Program-made: the position numbers and the translations under genes
Assembly: GCA_016932015.1 (NCBI GenBank)
Contig: JAFGDQ010000026.1
Span: 1 to 34,137, forward strand
Direction: 5' to 3'
DNA length: 34,137 nt
From: Spirochaetota bacterium
GTDB taxonomy: Bacteria; Spirochaetota; UBA4802; JAFGDQ01
Shown: positions 1-7,197 of the stretch, one piece after another
Layout: every line of letters starts with the position of its first letter
Numbering within the stretch: position 1 is the stretch's first letter
Notes under the pieces: generated by a model
The model's input: only the letters and a program-made list of their open reading frames with translations
Told to the model about the DNA's origin: nothing
Database searches by the model: none

Positions 1-42
1 TAATATTATTATAAAATTTTCCTATAACATAAGCATTAATAA

Positions 43-516
43 ATGAAATCACCTCAAAAAGAAAAAAAAGATAATATTAAAACTGAGGACGATACTCTTT
101 ATGGTCTTCTTTCAATGTACAAAATTTATAATACCTATTTTAGAATTTTAATCAATCCGGACAATGATCATATAGCACTTCAAATTACAGACAATCCAGG
201 AAAATGGCCGATAATAGGAGAAGGACAATATAAAGGATATAAACTGCTGAAACGATCAGAAGTCGGCCTTATAAAACTTTCTGTAAAATATCTTTCTCCG
301 GAACATCTTATCAGTCAGCTTGGTCCCCTGTTAGGTGCAAAACTGTCTGATGATGATATAACTATACTGAATTATCTTGATTCAGAAGGATATTACTCAA
401 TTGAGGCTAACAGCAGTTTCCTACAGGAGTTTATAAATCTTATTAATAAAATCATAGAATTTACTCCCAAAAAGAAATATGAAATAATTGAAAAATCATT
501 ATCTGAAGATTTGTAA
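43..516 (+). CDS. Hypothetical protein, 157 aa
   Basis: I do not recognise this protein. It is soluble, with no signal peptide or membrane segment. The N-terminal 15 residues are very lysine/glutamate rich and probably disordered; the middle (about 27-90) looks like a small alpha/beta unit and the C-terminal part is helical and acidic/lysine rich. It is followed after 11 bases by the next gene, which has its own AGGAAG ribosome binding site, so the two are probably cotranscribed. No clear Shine-Dalgarno sequence precedes the ATG chosen here, and the upstream promoter lies outside or at the edge of the window. The real-gene call rests on full-length codon use and tight linkage to the next gene. 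Confidence 0.7.
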   Translation: MKSPQKEKKDNIKTEDDTLYGLLSMYKIYNTYFRILINPDNDHIALQITDNPGKWPIIGEGQYKGYKLLKRSEVGLIKLSVKYLSPEHLISQLGPLLGAKLSDDDITILNYLDSEGYYSIEANSSFLQEFINLINKIIEFTPKKKYEIIEKSLSEDL

Positions 517-527
517 AGGAAGAAACC

Positions 528-1583
528 ATGTCTGATATGACCTCCCCTAATGATACTTTTAGTGAAAAATCCAGATTGCTGGATATAGCTCTTAAATATA
601 CGAACGGTGACATAGAAAGAGCAAAACTGATGGTTTCAAATCAGTATAATGATGTTAAAATCATCAAAGGAAAATTTGATAATGAGAAAGAAAGAATTTT
701 CGGAATTTTTCTTGTTTTTGTGAACATACCGAATACGTATATAATGAATATTGCCGCTTTAATACTTCCGTCAGAAAATGTTATTGCAAAAGCAAGCATT
801 TTTGACAGCTGGAAAGCTTTTTATGCCGACCTTGCAGAGTTCACCAAAAACGAGGCAGACAACGCTTTACCTTCCTATGACTTCAATAAACATGTATCCG
901 AATCACTTCAGAATTATGATATTTTTTCATCTCTTGAAGGAGAAAATCTGGAAAATTTAACGGAAATTATTACTGATATCATCTGTAAATTTTATGGTCT
1001 TGCCAGATTAAACTGTAAAATCAATATTGACAGCAGCAGCTCTCTATCACTTGAAACGACCGGTATCCCTGTTGAAGAACCTAGAAAGATGGTGGACAAC
1101 CAGGACGCGGCAAGACTCGATGGAGATTACTCATCAAAAATTAAAGACATAGAATCGAAAGCCGATTATGTTATAAACGGAAGGGTAATCATTTCTCCTA
1201 TTAAAGGCAAATATATTAACGATATTAAGACAGGAGAAAAAATTAAAATCCTGTTAACAGGAGAAGATCAAATTTCCTTTAAGGTTGCAAAATCACTTAA
1301 CGCCCTTACAGAAGAAAATGAAATACTTCCGATTAATATCCGTATTGTTGAAAAATTCCCGATGGAAAAAACCGGTTACTATATTTACGGACTTGCTGCA
1401 AAAAATGTATTAGTAAGAATAACCGAAGAAGAGAACATCAAAATAGAAACAGATTCTGTACCAAAAGTTCAAAAATCAACAAAGTCTGAAAAAACAAAGT
1501 CAGACAATAAAATGATTCTATATATCGTAATGATTATAGGGCTTTTATTTATTATAATGTTTTTAATTTTTATTCTTCTATAA
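528..1583 (+). CDS. Tail-anchored hypothetical protein, 351 aa
   Basis: Unrecognised protein with no N-terminal signal and a single hydrophobic segment at the extreme C terminus (about 329-351), preceded by a Lys/Ser-rich stretch (about 312-327). This is the layout of a tail-anchored inner-membrane protein with a cytoplasmic body. Residues about 17-45 (LDIALKYTNGDIERAKLMV) look like a small helical UBA-like or TS-N-like element; this is a weak resemblance only. Residues about 210-305 are predicted beta-rich. The start is supported by AGGAAG seven or so bases upstream of the ATG. It sits 11 bases behind the preceding unknown, so they likely form a two-gene operon. Function unknown. Confidence 0.75.
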   Translation: MSDMTSPNDTFSEKSRLLDIALKYTNGDIERAKLMVSNQYNDVKIIKGKFDNEKERIFGIFLVFVNIPNTYIMNIAALILPSENVIAKASIFDSWKAFYADLAEFTKNEADNALPSYDFNKHVSESLQNYDIFSSLEGENLENLTEIITDIICKFYGLARLNCKINIDSSSSLSLETTGIPVEEPRKMVDNQDAARLDGDYSSKIKDIESKADYVINGRVIISPIKGKYINDIKTGEKIKILLTGEDQISFKVAKSLNALTEENEILPINIRIVEKFPMEKTGYYIYGLAAKNVLVRITEEENIKIETDSVPKVQKSTKSEKTKSDNKMILYIVMIIGLLFIIMFLIFILL

Positions 1584-1680
1584 AAAAATAAAGTTATATC
1601 TTTTCCAGTCATTTTATTATAACTTTCCTTAATAAAAATATCAGTTAATTGATAACTCCTGATTAAAACAGTTAGCTATA

Positions 1681-2610
1681 ATGTTTATTCATTTAAAAAA
1701 ATACCTGTTATTTCCATTATTTATATTCCTTCTATTTGAATATACATCATATTCGCAAATGCCGGACTGGATATTATTTCAGGATAAAGACGAAAACAGA
1801 TACTACATCGATAACAATGGTAAAATCTGGACATCGGGTAAACCTGATTTTGATTATAAACCTGTATCAGCAAACGGACTTGATTATTACCTTCACCAGG
1901 GAATTGAATTGATAAAAATGCATCACAAAACTGAAGGCCTGACTCTTTTAAAATCAATAATAGCAATGCCGGCAGACAAAGGAACTGTTTATGATGCGCA
2001 GGTAAAAGCGTCAGAAGAGATCAACAGACTTCTGAGAAATGAAGGAAACCGGTTTGAAGAACTTAATAAAAAAGCATCAATATTGCTTTTTAAAGAAAAT
2101 AAGCATATTACATTAGTTAATGATGAAATGAAATATACTATAAAATTCCCGGAAGAAATTTCTGTAGATATTGCTTCAAAAAGGATTCGTGAAAGAATAA
2201 AATATAAATATTACGGCCTTTTGCTTGGCTTGAAATTTATGGAGACTAAAGACAGTTCCCCCCTTAATAGAAATACAGAAAATAAAAAAAACAAATATTA
2301 CAGTTATGATATTTTAATGGCTGTTGATTCCGAAAAGTTCCCGAATCCTGTAAAAACAGTAAAGGACATTGAAAATCACTGGAGAAGAAGACTTGGATAT
2401 GATCTTCTGAAACGGAAAATTGTAAATATTACTAAAGACAAGATAACATATAAATTCAATGATACAGATTCAGACAAATATTCGGGAATTGAGGGATTTT
2501 ATAAAAAAGGCAACACCGGATATTATTTAAAACTAATAACGAGCAGTGCTCTTTTTAAAAAGAGAAATAAATCGATTATTGAAATAATAAATAATTTTAA
2601 AATTAATTAA
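1681..2610 (+). CDS. Secreted hypothetical protein, 309 aa
   Basis: It starts with a clear signal peptide (Lys-Lys, a hydrophobic core to about residue 24, then SYSQ), so it is exported to the periplasm or beyond. The mature N terminus has a short beta unit (DWILFQDKDENRYYIDNNG) followed by a helical, TPR-like stretch (about 70-130) and a C-terminal part (about 145-309) that superficially resembles PsbP/DUF1795-type folds (YTIKFPEEI). I cannot name a family. There is no obvious ribosome binding site before the ATG. Its last four bases overlap the end of the converging dapF-like gene, so neither gene has room for an independent terminator beyond its own coding end. Confidence 0.75.
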   Translation: MFIHLKKYLLFPLFIFLLFEYTSYSQMPDWILFQDKDENRYYIDNNGKIWTSGKPDFDYKPVSANGLDYYLHQGIELIKMHHKTEGLTLLKSIIAMPADKGTVYDAQVKASEEINRLLRNEGNRFEELNKKASILLFKENKHITLVNDEMKYTIKFPEEISVDIASKRIRERIKYKYYGLLLGLKFMETKDSSPLNRNTENKKNKYYSYDILMAVDSEKFPNPVKTVKDIENHWRRRLGYDLLKRKIVNITKDKITYKFNDTDSDKYSGIEGFYKKGNTGYYLKLITSSALFKKRNKSIIEIINNFKIN

Positions 2611-3452
2611 ACAAAATTTGACAGCATTTCTTCAGTAAAATTCCCGCAGGCAACACTTGATGCTGTTCCGGTCATCTGCACTCGCCCATCATCACCTGTT
2701 TCAATATCAAGAACACCGCCCGGCATATGAACTTTGATTTTTCTTCCAACAAGGCCTAACTTATATGCAGCGCAGGCAGCAGCAGAACTGCTGCTGCCTG
2801 AAGCCAGCGTGTATCCGGCGCCTCTTTCCCATATTTCTATTTCGATATTGGCCCTGTCTCTGACTTTCAAAATCTGCAGATTTATTCTGTTCGGGAACAA
2901 TTCATTTTTCTCAACTAAAGGACCTATTTCCTTTACAAGTTCACTGGAAATTTCATTTAAAGGAATAACGCAATGTGGATTGCCTACAGAGACACATGTA
3001 ATATTGTATCCTGATCCGTTTATTATCAACTCTTCATTTACAACTTCACGAACCGCACCGCTTACCGGAATTTTATTGCTTACAAATGTCGGAATTCCCA
3101 TATCAATTTTTATCAATAAGGGCTTTTCTTTCAATACTTCAACTTTTGACTCTCCGCTCGGAGTGTAAATTGAAAACTCAGGTGATGATACATATTTCAT
3201 ATCAATCAGAAATTTGGAAAACATCCTCAGGCCGTTTCCGCTTTTCTCTGCTTCGCTTCCGTCCGGATTATATATCCTCAGCATTAGCTTCTCATCTGAA
3301 AATTCAGGGCCGTAAAGAATCCCGTCTGATCCTAAACCGAAGTTTCTATGACAAATCAACCTTATATTGTCTTCATTGAGTTTTATTTTATTTTTCTGAG
3401 GATCAATTATTATATAGTCATTGCCAAGTGCGTGGTATTTATAGAAGTCCAT
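2607..3452 (-). CDS. Diaminopimelate-epimerase homologue with Ser/Ser in place of the catalytic Cys pair
   Basis: Full-length DapF fold protein (281 aa; family members are about 270-290). Visible family motifs are HALGNDYIIID (8-17), RNFGLGSDG (36-44), NPDGSEAE (62-69), GNPHCVI (157-163, His160) and ERGAGYTL (209-216, Glu209). DapF epimerises LL- to meso-diaminopimelate with two cysteines acting as base and acid. Here both are serine: KSGNGLR (Ser71, codon AGC) instead of CGNG, and ASGSSSSAAAC (Ser218, codon TCA) instead of ACGTG. The substrate-binding His and Glu remain. Cys-to-Ser changes abolish normal epimerisation in studied DapF, so I do not give the gene symbol. I recall a recurrent subfamily with these same changes, which argues for a conserved different activity rather than decay. 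It is last in a GNAT-PilZ-dapF-like unit, five bases after PilZ. Confidence 0.85.
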   Translation of the reverse strand: MDFYKYHALGNDYIIIDPQKNKIKLNEDNIRLICHRNFGLGSDGILYGPEFSDEKLMLRIYNPDGSEAEKSGNGLRMFSKFLIDMKYVSSPEFSIYTPSGESKVEVLKEKPLLIKIDMGIPTFVSNKIPVSGAVREVVNEELIINGSGYNITCVSVGNPHCVIPLNEISSELVKEIGPLVEKNELFPNRINLQILKVRDRANIEIEIWERGAGYTLASGSSSSAAACAAYKLGLVGRKIKVHMPGGVLDIETGDDGRVQMTGTASSVACGNFTEEMLSNFV

Positions 3453-3457
3453 TATTA

Positions 3458-3877
3458 TTACTGTTCCTGATCAATATTAAAAATATTATCTTCATTATCA
3501 GTATTATTTTCAGCAGCGGTTTCTGTTGTTTTCGAAATTATCGTCTTTGATTTTGAAGCTGAAAATTCATCATTAAAATATTCAACAAACCTTTCAATTT
3601 GATAATCCTTATCTATAAACCTTACTCCAACTTCTCTCCCCTCAATTCTGCTGACTTCCCCTTTTAATACTATTTTTTTTGAAGTAAAGTCAAACTTTAT
3701 CTGAAGGATATCGCCTTTTTCAATAATTGATGTTCTCAGAAAACAGATACCTCCTGCACTTATATTGATTACTTCAGCATTAAAAACAGTATTATTATCA
3801 TTGATTTTGTACTGAATCTGATAGCTGTTTGTTTTCAGCCTGTTATAATGCCGCTTATCCGGATTATTTCTCATCAT
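3458..3877 (-). CDS. PilZ domain protein (c-di-GMP receptor)
   Basis: Single PilZ domain (about residues 8-108) followed by a disordered acidic/Thr/Asn tail. Both halves of the c-di-GMP binding signature are present: R9-H-Y-N-R13 (RxxxR) and N38-I-S40-A-G-G43 ([D/N]xSxxG), so ligand binding is expected. PilZ proteins transmit c-di-GMP levels to motility, secretion or envelope functions; no output domain is attached, so it must act through a partner. Its start overlaps the end of the upstream GNAT gene by 14 bases and its stop lies five bases before the DapF-like gene, so all three are translationally coupled. The partner is not evident from the sequence. Confidence 0.9.
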   Translation of the reverse strand: MMRNNPDKRHYNRLKTNSYQIQYKINDNNTVFNAEVINISAGGICFLRTSIIEKGDILQIKFDFTSKKIVLKGEVSRIEGREVGVRFIDKDYQIERFVEYFNDEFSASKSKTIISKTTETAAENNTDNEDNIFNIDQEQ

Positions 3878-4352
3878 TGTTAAAACCTTTCTGCTTATTA
3901 AAAATCAGAGCTGTTTCATTACAATTTTCCAGATTTATACAATTTTTACAGTCTTTCCAGATCTTTTCCGGCAGGGAATCCTTCGGTACAACTGTAAAAT
4001 TATATTTTTTAAAAAATAACGGATGATAAGTAAGTGCAAATATTTTTGCACCCGGATAATCGAATAATAAGGATTCTACCAGTGTATTTAAAAGACCTGA
4101 CCCGATACCCACTTTATACTGATTTTCATTTACAGCCAGAGACCTGATTTCAATCAGAGCATCACTATATTTATAAAAAGATACCACCCCTGCAATAGTA
4201 TTTTCACTTTCAGCAATAAAAAAACTATCAATATTGTTCTCAATATCTTCTCTCTTTCTCTCAAGAATTACACCGGTTTTTGAATAAGGCTCAAGTAAAT
4301 CCAGAATAGCTTCAATATCCCGGAGTTGCGCTTTTCTGATATTATATTTCAT
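3864..4352 (-). CDS. GNAT acetyltransferase of the short N-acetylglutamate synthase (ArgA-like) type
   Basis: A 162-aa GNAT protein. It begins IRKAQLRDIEAI, has EIRSLAV (68-74) then the acetyl-CoA loop VGIGSGLL (81-88), and KIFALTYHPLFFKKYNF (103-119). The C-terminal LPEKIWKDCKNC with three cysteines (135, 138, 144) is characteristic of the short stand-alone amino-acid N-acetyltransferases that make N-acetylglutamate, the first step of arginine synthesis, in bacteria lacking the long ArgA or ArgJ. Substrate is inferred by resemblance. No strong ribosome binding site precedes the ATG. A promoter-like site lies 85 bases upstream. First gene of the unit with PilZ and the DapF-like protein; no other arginine gene is in the window. 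Confidence 0.8.
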   Translation of the reverse strand: MKYNIRKAQLRDIEAILDLLEPYSKTGVILERKREDIENNIDSFFIAESENTIAGVVSFYKYSDALIEIRSLAVNENQYKVGIGSGLLNTLVESLLFDYPGAKIFALTYHPLFFKKYNFTVVPKDSLPEKIWKDCKNCINLENCNETALIFNKQKGFNNDEK

Positions 4353-4436
4353 ATTAGGTATTAAATAAAATTTATTATTATGATTTTTGTTAGAAAAAAA
4401 CAGATTTTAGAATCAGCAATTTTTTTAGCAATTATA

Positions 4437-4465
4437 TTTATAAATTAGTAATATAATATTAACAA
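4437..4465 (-). promoter_or_regulatory. Candidate sigma70-type promoter for the GNAT-PilZ-DapF-like unit
   Basis: On the minus strand TTGTTA (4460-4465) and TATAAA (4437-4442) are separated by exactly 17 bases. They would drive the GNAT gene with a leader of about 80 bases. The surrounding 4353-4531 gap is very AT-rich, which raises the chance of a random match. Confidence 0.4.
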
Positions 4466-4531
4466 TTATTATTCTGAAAACACTATTTTTGGCATGAAAT
4501 CCGGAGGGAGACAATAAAAATAAAATTTTCA

Positions 4532-5113
4532 TTATCTTTTTAATATCAGAGCATCCCCATTAATTCTATATGAGCTTATTTCCTTTAATGCATTCCTGGC
4601 ATCAGTCTGATTCCTGTACGGGCCTACAAAAACTTTATACGCTGAATCATTTTTTGAAAGAATTACAGTATGACCGTTATTACTGATTATATTGGCTATT
4701 TCCTGAGACTTGACTTTTGTGTATTCCTTTCCAATTTTAATAACATAAGGATATTCTTCTTTTGAGAACATTTTTTTATCATTAACAGAAGATGTAATAC
4801 TGCTGTCATTTCTTTCGTTAATCAGCTCTTTCACCTTATGTCCGATATCATTGACAGCATCTTTTGTCTGTCTGTCCATTATTTCCTTATTTGATCCTGC
4901 CGCGAATTTAATACCTACGATCAGACCTGTTGTAAATGATACTATACATAAAGCAATTATCAGGGATAATATTCTGCTGGCCCTTTTGATTTTTTTACTT
5001 TCTTCCTTTGAGCTGACATTCGCAATTCTGGCAAAATATTCAGGATCCTCCCTGCTGAACTGAGGAGGAAGTTCTCTTGTCATTTTTCCTGAATAAAAAT
5101 CATAATTCTGCAT
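4532..5113 (-). CDS. Membrane-anchored SPOR domain protein
   Basis: A 193-aa bitopic protein: cytoplasmic N terminus (1-45), one transmembrane helix (about 48-71), a periplasmic linker with a coiled stretch, and a C-terminal SPOR domain (about 121-193; PYVIKIGKEYTKVKSQEIANII then YKVFVGPYRNQTDARNAL). SPOR domains bind glycan strands stripped of stem peptides, which accumulate where amidases act at the division septum. That fits the amidase encoded at 7198-8385. It lies 113 bases after the RluB gene on the same strand. FtsN-like or DedD-like by layout, but too generic to give a symbol. Confidence 0.85.
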   Translation of the reverse strand: MQNYDFYSGKMTRELPPQFSREDPEYFARIANVSSKEESKKIKRASRILSLIIALCIVSFTTGLIVGIKFAAGSNKEIMDRQTKDAVNDIGHKVKELINERNDSSITSSVNDKKMFSKEEYPYVIKIGKEYTKVKSQEIANIISNNGHTVILSKNDSAYKVFVGPYRNQTDARNALKEISSYRINGDALILKR

Positions 5114-5226
5114 AATAATTTCTCTGAGCGTATTTAATTTAATACTGTATATTTCGACATATTTCAGAAATAGGATTAGCTAAATAATTCAGGGAGCTGA
5201 CAGTAAAGAAAGGAATTTGTTACTTT

Positions 5227-5952
5227 CTATTTAAATAAATTTTGTAATTTTTCAATTTCTGTTTTTGTTAATTTACGAAAGAAGCCTGTTTTTAAATTGG
5301 AAAGCCGAAGCGGGCCATAGGAAACCCTTTTAAGGTTCTTAACTTTGTAGGAAAATTTACTGAATGTAACCCGTATATGCCTTTTTTTACCTTCTGTTAA
5401 TGTTATTTTAATTGTTTTCTTTTCCTTGTCGAGAAATACTATTCTGGAAGGATTAGCTTTTACACCATATAATATTATTCCGTTCTCAATCTTTATTCTG
5501 TCATCTTTTGCCAGAGGCAAATTCAATTTAACAATATACTCCTTTGTTATTTCAAATTTCGGATGTGTAAGTTTATACGCAAGATCACCGTCGTTTGTTA
5601 ATAATAATAAGCCCTCAGAATCCAGATCAAGTCTGCCTACCGGATTTACTCTTACCTTTTTATAGATTTCAGGAATCAAGTCCATAACAGTAGGCCGGCC
5701 CCGCTCATCATTAACAGTGGTAATGTACCCCCTGGGTTTGTTTAACAGAATATAATGCTTATCATCAATTGTTCTTAATACTTTATTATTTAATTCTACA
5801 ATATCGTTATCTATGTCAACAAATTCAGAGAAAGAATGAATTACTTTTCCGTTTATTTTCACCTGCTTGTTTTGTATGAAAGCCTCAACTTTTCTCCGGG
5901 AGCCTGATCCGCATAAAGATAAAAATTTATTAATTCTGATTTTATTATTCAT
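5227..5952 (-). CDS. RluB/RsuA-family pseudouridine synthase
   Basis: Cytoplasmic RNA-modifying enzyme that isomerises uridine in rRNA. An N-terminal S4 RNA-binding domain (about 4-50) precedes the catalytic domain. The catalytic motif VGRLDLDSEGLLLLTNDG (105-122) holds the essential Asp109, and NKPRGYITT (71-79) and KRHIRVTFSKF with LKRVSYGPL near the C terminus are family hallmarks. At 241 aa it has the usual length. RluB-type enzymes modify U2605 of 23S rRNA and RsuA-type modify 16S; the sequence alone does not settle which. GAAAGA directly before the ATG is a modest ribosome binding site. The upstream gap carries an imperfect inverted repeat (5966-6027). Confidence 0.92.
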   Translation of the reverse strand: MNNKIRINKFLSLCGSGSRRKVEAFIQNKQVKINGKVIHSFSEFVDIDNDIVELNNKVLRTIDDKHYILLNKPRGYITTVNDERGRPTVMDLIPEIYKKVRVNPVGRLDLDSEGLLLLTNDGDLAYKLTHPKFEITKEYIVKLNLPLAKDDRIKIENGIILYGVKANPSRIVFLDKEKKTIKITLTEGKKRHIRVTFSKFSYKVKNLKRVSYGPLRLSNLKTGFFRKLTKTEIEKLQNLFK

Positions 5953-5965
5953 TCTTTCATTATTT

Positions 5966-6027
5966 GTAACTATTCAGCTATAGTGGAGCGGTTTTTACAT
6001 AAAAATTCCAAATAGCTGAGCAGTTAC
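5966..6027 (-). repeat. Imperfect inverted repeat between SH3 lipoprotein and pseudouridine synthase genes
   Basis: Arms GTAACTATTCAGCTAT (5966-5981) and ATAGCTGAGCAGTTAC (6012-6027) pair at 14 of 16 positions around a 30-base loop. On the transcribed strand there is no T run after it, so it is not a standard terminator; it may be an intercistronic hairpin. Confidence 0.4.
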
Positions 6028-6109
6028 TATTATTTCAGCTATTTCCGGAAGTTAATTCTTTCCGGATATAAATTTTCCCTTTTTAAAGAGAAAAAATCCA
6101 GCCATATTT

Positions 6110-6898
6110 TCAATTATCTTCTGATTGATTTTCAGATTGATCTGCTGTCTGGTCTTCTGTTTTCTTTTCAGGATCCAGATTTTCGATCTTCCGGGTTAAT
6201 TTTTTAAATTGTAAATCTTTGTTTCCGTTTTTAACAATCAGATACAAACGTCTTTCTCTTGTCGTATACTTTATCTTTTTACCGAAGTATGTTCCATTTG
6301 AAAAAACAATTTCAGACTCCTTATAGTTAAGCCTGTATTGTCCTTTTATTATTTTTTCATCTGAAAGATATGAAATGTAATTTCCGTCATCATAAACAAT
6401 AAGATTTTGCTCAGGATCGCTGCTGTCAATTCTGATACTTTTCCATAATCCTTTCAACATTGATCTGGTTTTAGCCATTTCCTTTTGCCAGAATTTTGAC
6501 AGATATTTTTTAATTTTGCCAGTTTCGTCTTCTGCAAATATTTTCATATTTCTACCGTATATCCATCCAAGAAACCCTTTTGAATAACGTGTCATATACC
6601 AGTAGTCGCTGTCATTTCCAATCCACGACTTTGTGCTGGATTTTTTTATTATTTTTACTTTTTCCCCTTTGGACAGGTAAGTTACAACTGCAGAATAAAT
6701 CATCGGATCAAGCCTCATAACAGTATTTTCAGTAAGAATTATACCAATCTCACCGGTAGTTCTCTCCACTGCATTCCGGTCAATCTCTTCAGCAGCTTCG
6801 TTTTCACAATTCAGGAATGAAAAAAACAAAAATAACAAAAACACCGGTATAAAAATATAATTTATTTTTACATAATCAGTTTTTACTTTAACAGGCAT
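6110..6898 (-). CDS. Lipoprotein with bacterial SH3 domain
   Basis: An export signal (hydrophobic core 14-28) ends in FLNC, making Cys31 the likely lipidated residue. Asn at -1 is a relaxed lipobox of the kind common in spirochaetes. Residues about 46-118 form an SH3b-like domain (GEIGIILTENTVMRLDP, LSKGEKVKII, WYMTR, FLGWIYGRNM), a fold that often binds peptidoglycan or peptides in the envelope. The middle (about 120-235) is helical then beta-rich, and the tail is an acidic low-complexity stretch of DQ/EN repeats. GAGGA lies four bases before the ATG. It opens the minus-strand run and faces the divergently transcribed amidase, fitting an envelope role. Confidence 0.8.
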   Translation of the reverse strand: MPVKVKTDYVKINYIFIPVFLLFLFFSFLNCENEAAEEIDRNAVERTTGEIGIILTENTVMRLDPMIYSAVVTYLSKGEKVKIIKKSSTKSWIGNDSDYWYMTRYSKGFLGWIYGRNMKIFAEDETGKIKKYLSKFWQKEMAKTRSMLKGLWKSIRIDSSDPEQNLIVYDDGNYISYLSDEKIIKGQYRLNYKESEIVFSNGTYFGKKIKYTTRERRLYLIVKNGNKDLQFKKLTRKIENLDPEKKTEDQTADQSENQSEDN

Positions 6899-7197
6899 GC
6901 AGTCCTCAATTTTTAAACTAAAATTAAAATAAACAGTACTTCTGCATTATAAATACACAATATAAATAAGATTGAATAATAAATTCCAAATACCAGGTCA
7001 ACAATCTTTTGAAAGCAGCTATTAATTTACCATTACTTGTTAATTCTCATCATTTCTGTCCATCATTATCTGCTTCTGTTTAAAATATGGAAATACTGGG
7101 ATATTTTTATGTCTGCTCCAAATTATCTTGACTGACATTTGATAAAGGCTGATTATTAATCGATTTTCAGCGGTTATAAAACGACAAACAATATATA
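6899..7197. promoter_or_regulatory. Divergent intergenic region between SH3 lipoprotein and amidase
   Basis: 299 bases without a gene. Plus-strand side: a promoter-like pair at 7128-7156, listed separately. Minus-strand side: TATAAT (reverse of 6946-6951) lies about 50 bases before the lipoprotein start but has no good -35 box at the right distance; a TTGACC (reverse of 6996-7001) is too far away to pair with it. I see no other structure. Confidence 0.5.
7128..7156 (+). promoter_or_regulatory. Candidate promoter upstream of the amidase gene
   Basis: TTGACT (7128-7133), a 17-base spacer and GATTAT (7151-7156). The -35 box lies in a 13-base string (7120-7132) that is repeated exactly at 9953-9965, upstream of the M23 peptidase gene. 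Confidence 0.42.

Noticed and set aside
1591..1627. Nine-base AT-rich inverted repeat after the tail-anchored gene, as a terminator
   Set aside because: Stem has only one G-C pair, the loop is 19 bases and no T tract follows; such repeats are expected by chance at this base composition.
2734..3168. Open frame of 144 codons on the plus strand inside the DapF-like gene
   Set aside because: It is antisense to a gene with clear family motifs and has no start signal or recognisable product.
4494..4517. Seven-codon frame (MKSGGRQ) next to a GGAGGGAG string
   Set aside because: The Shine-Dalgarno-like string is inside the frame rather than before it, and nothing follows that it could serve on the plus strand.
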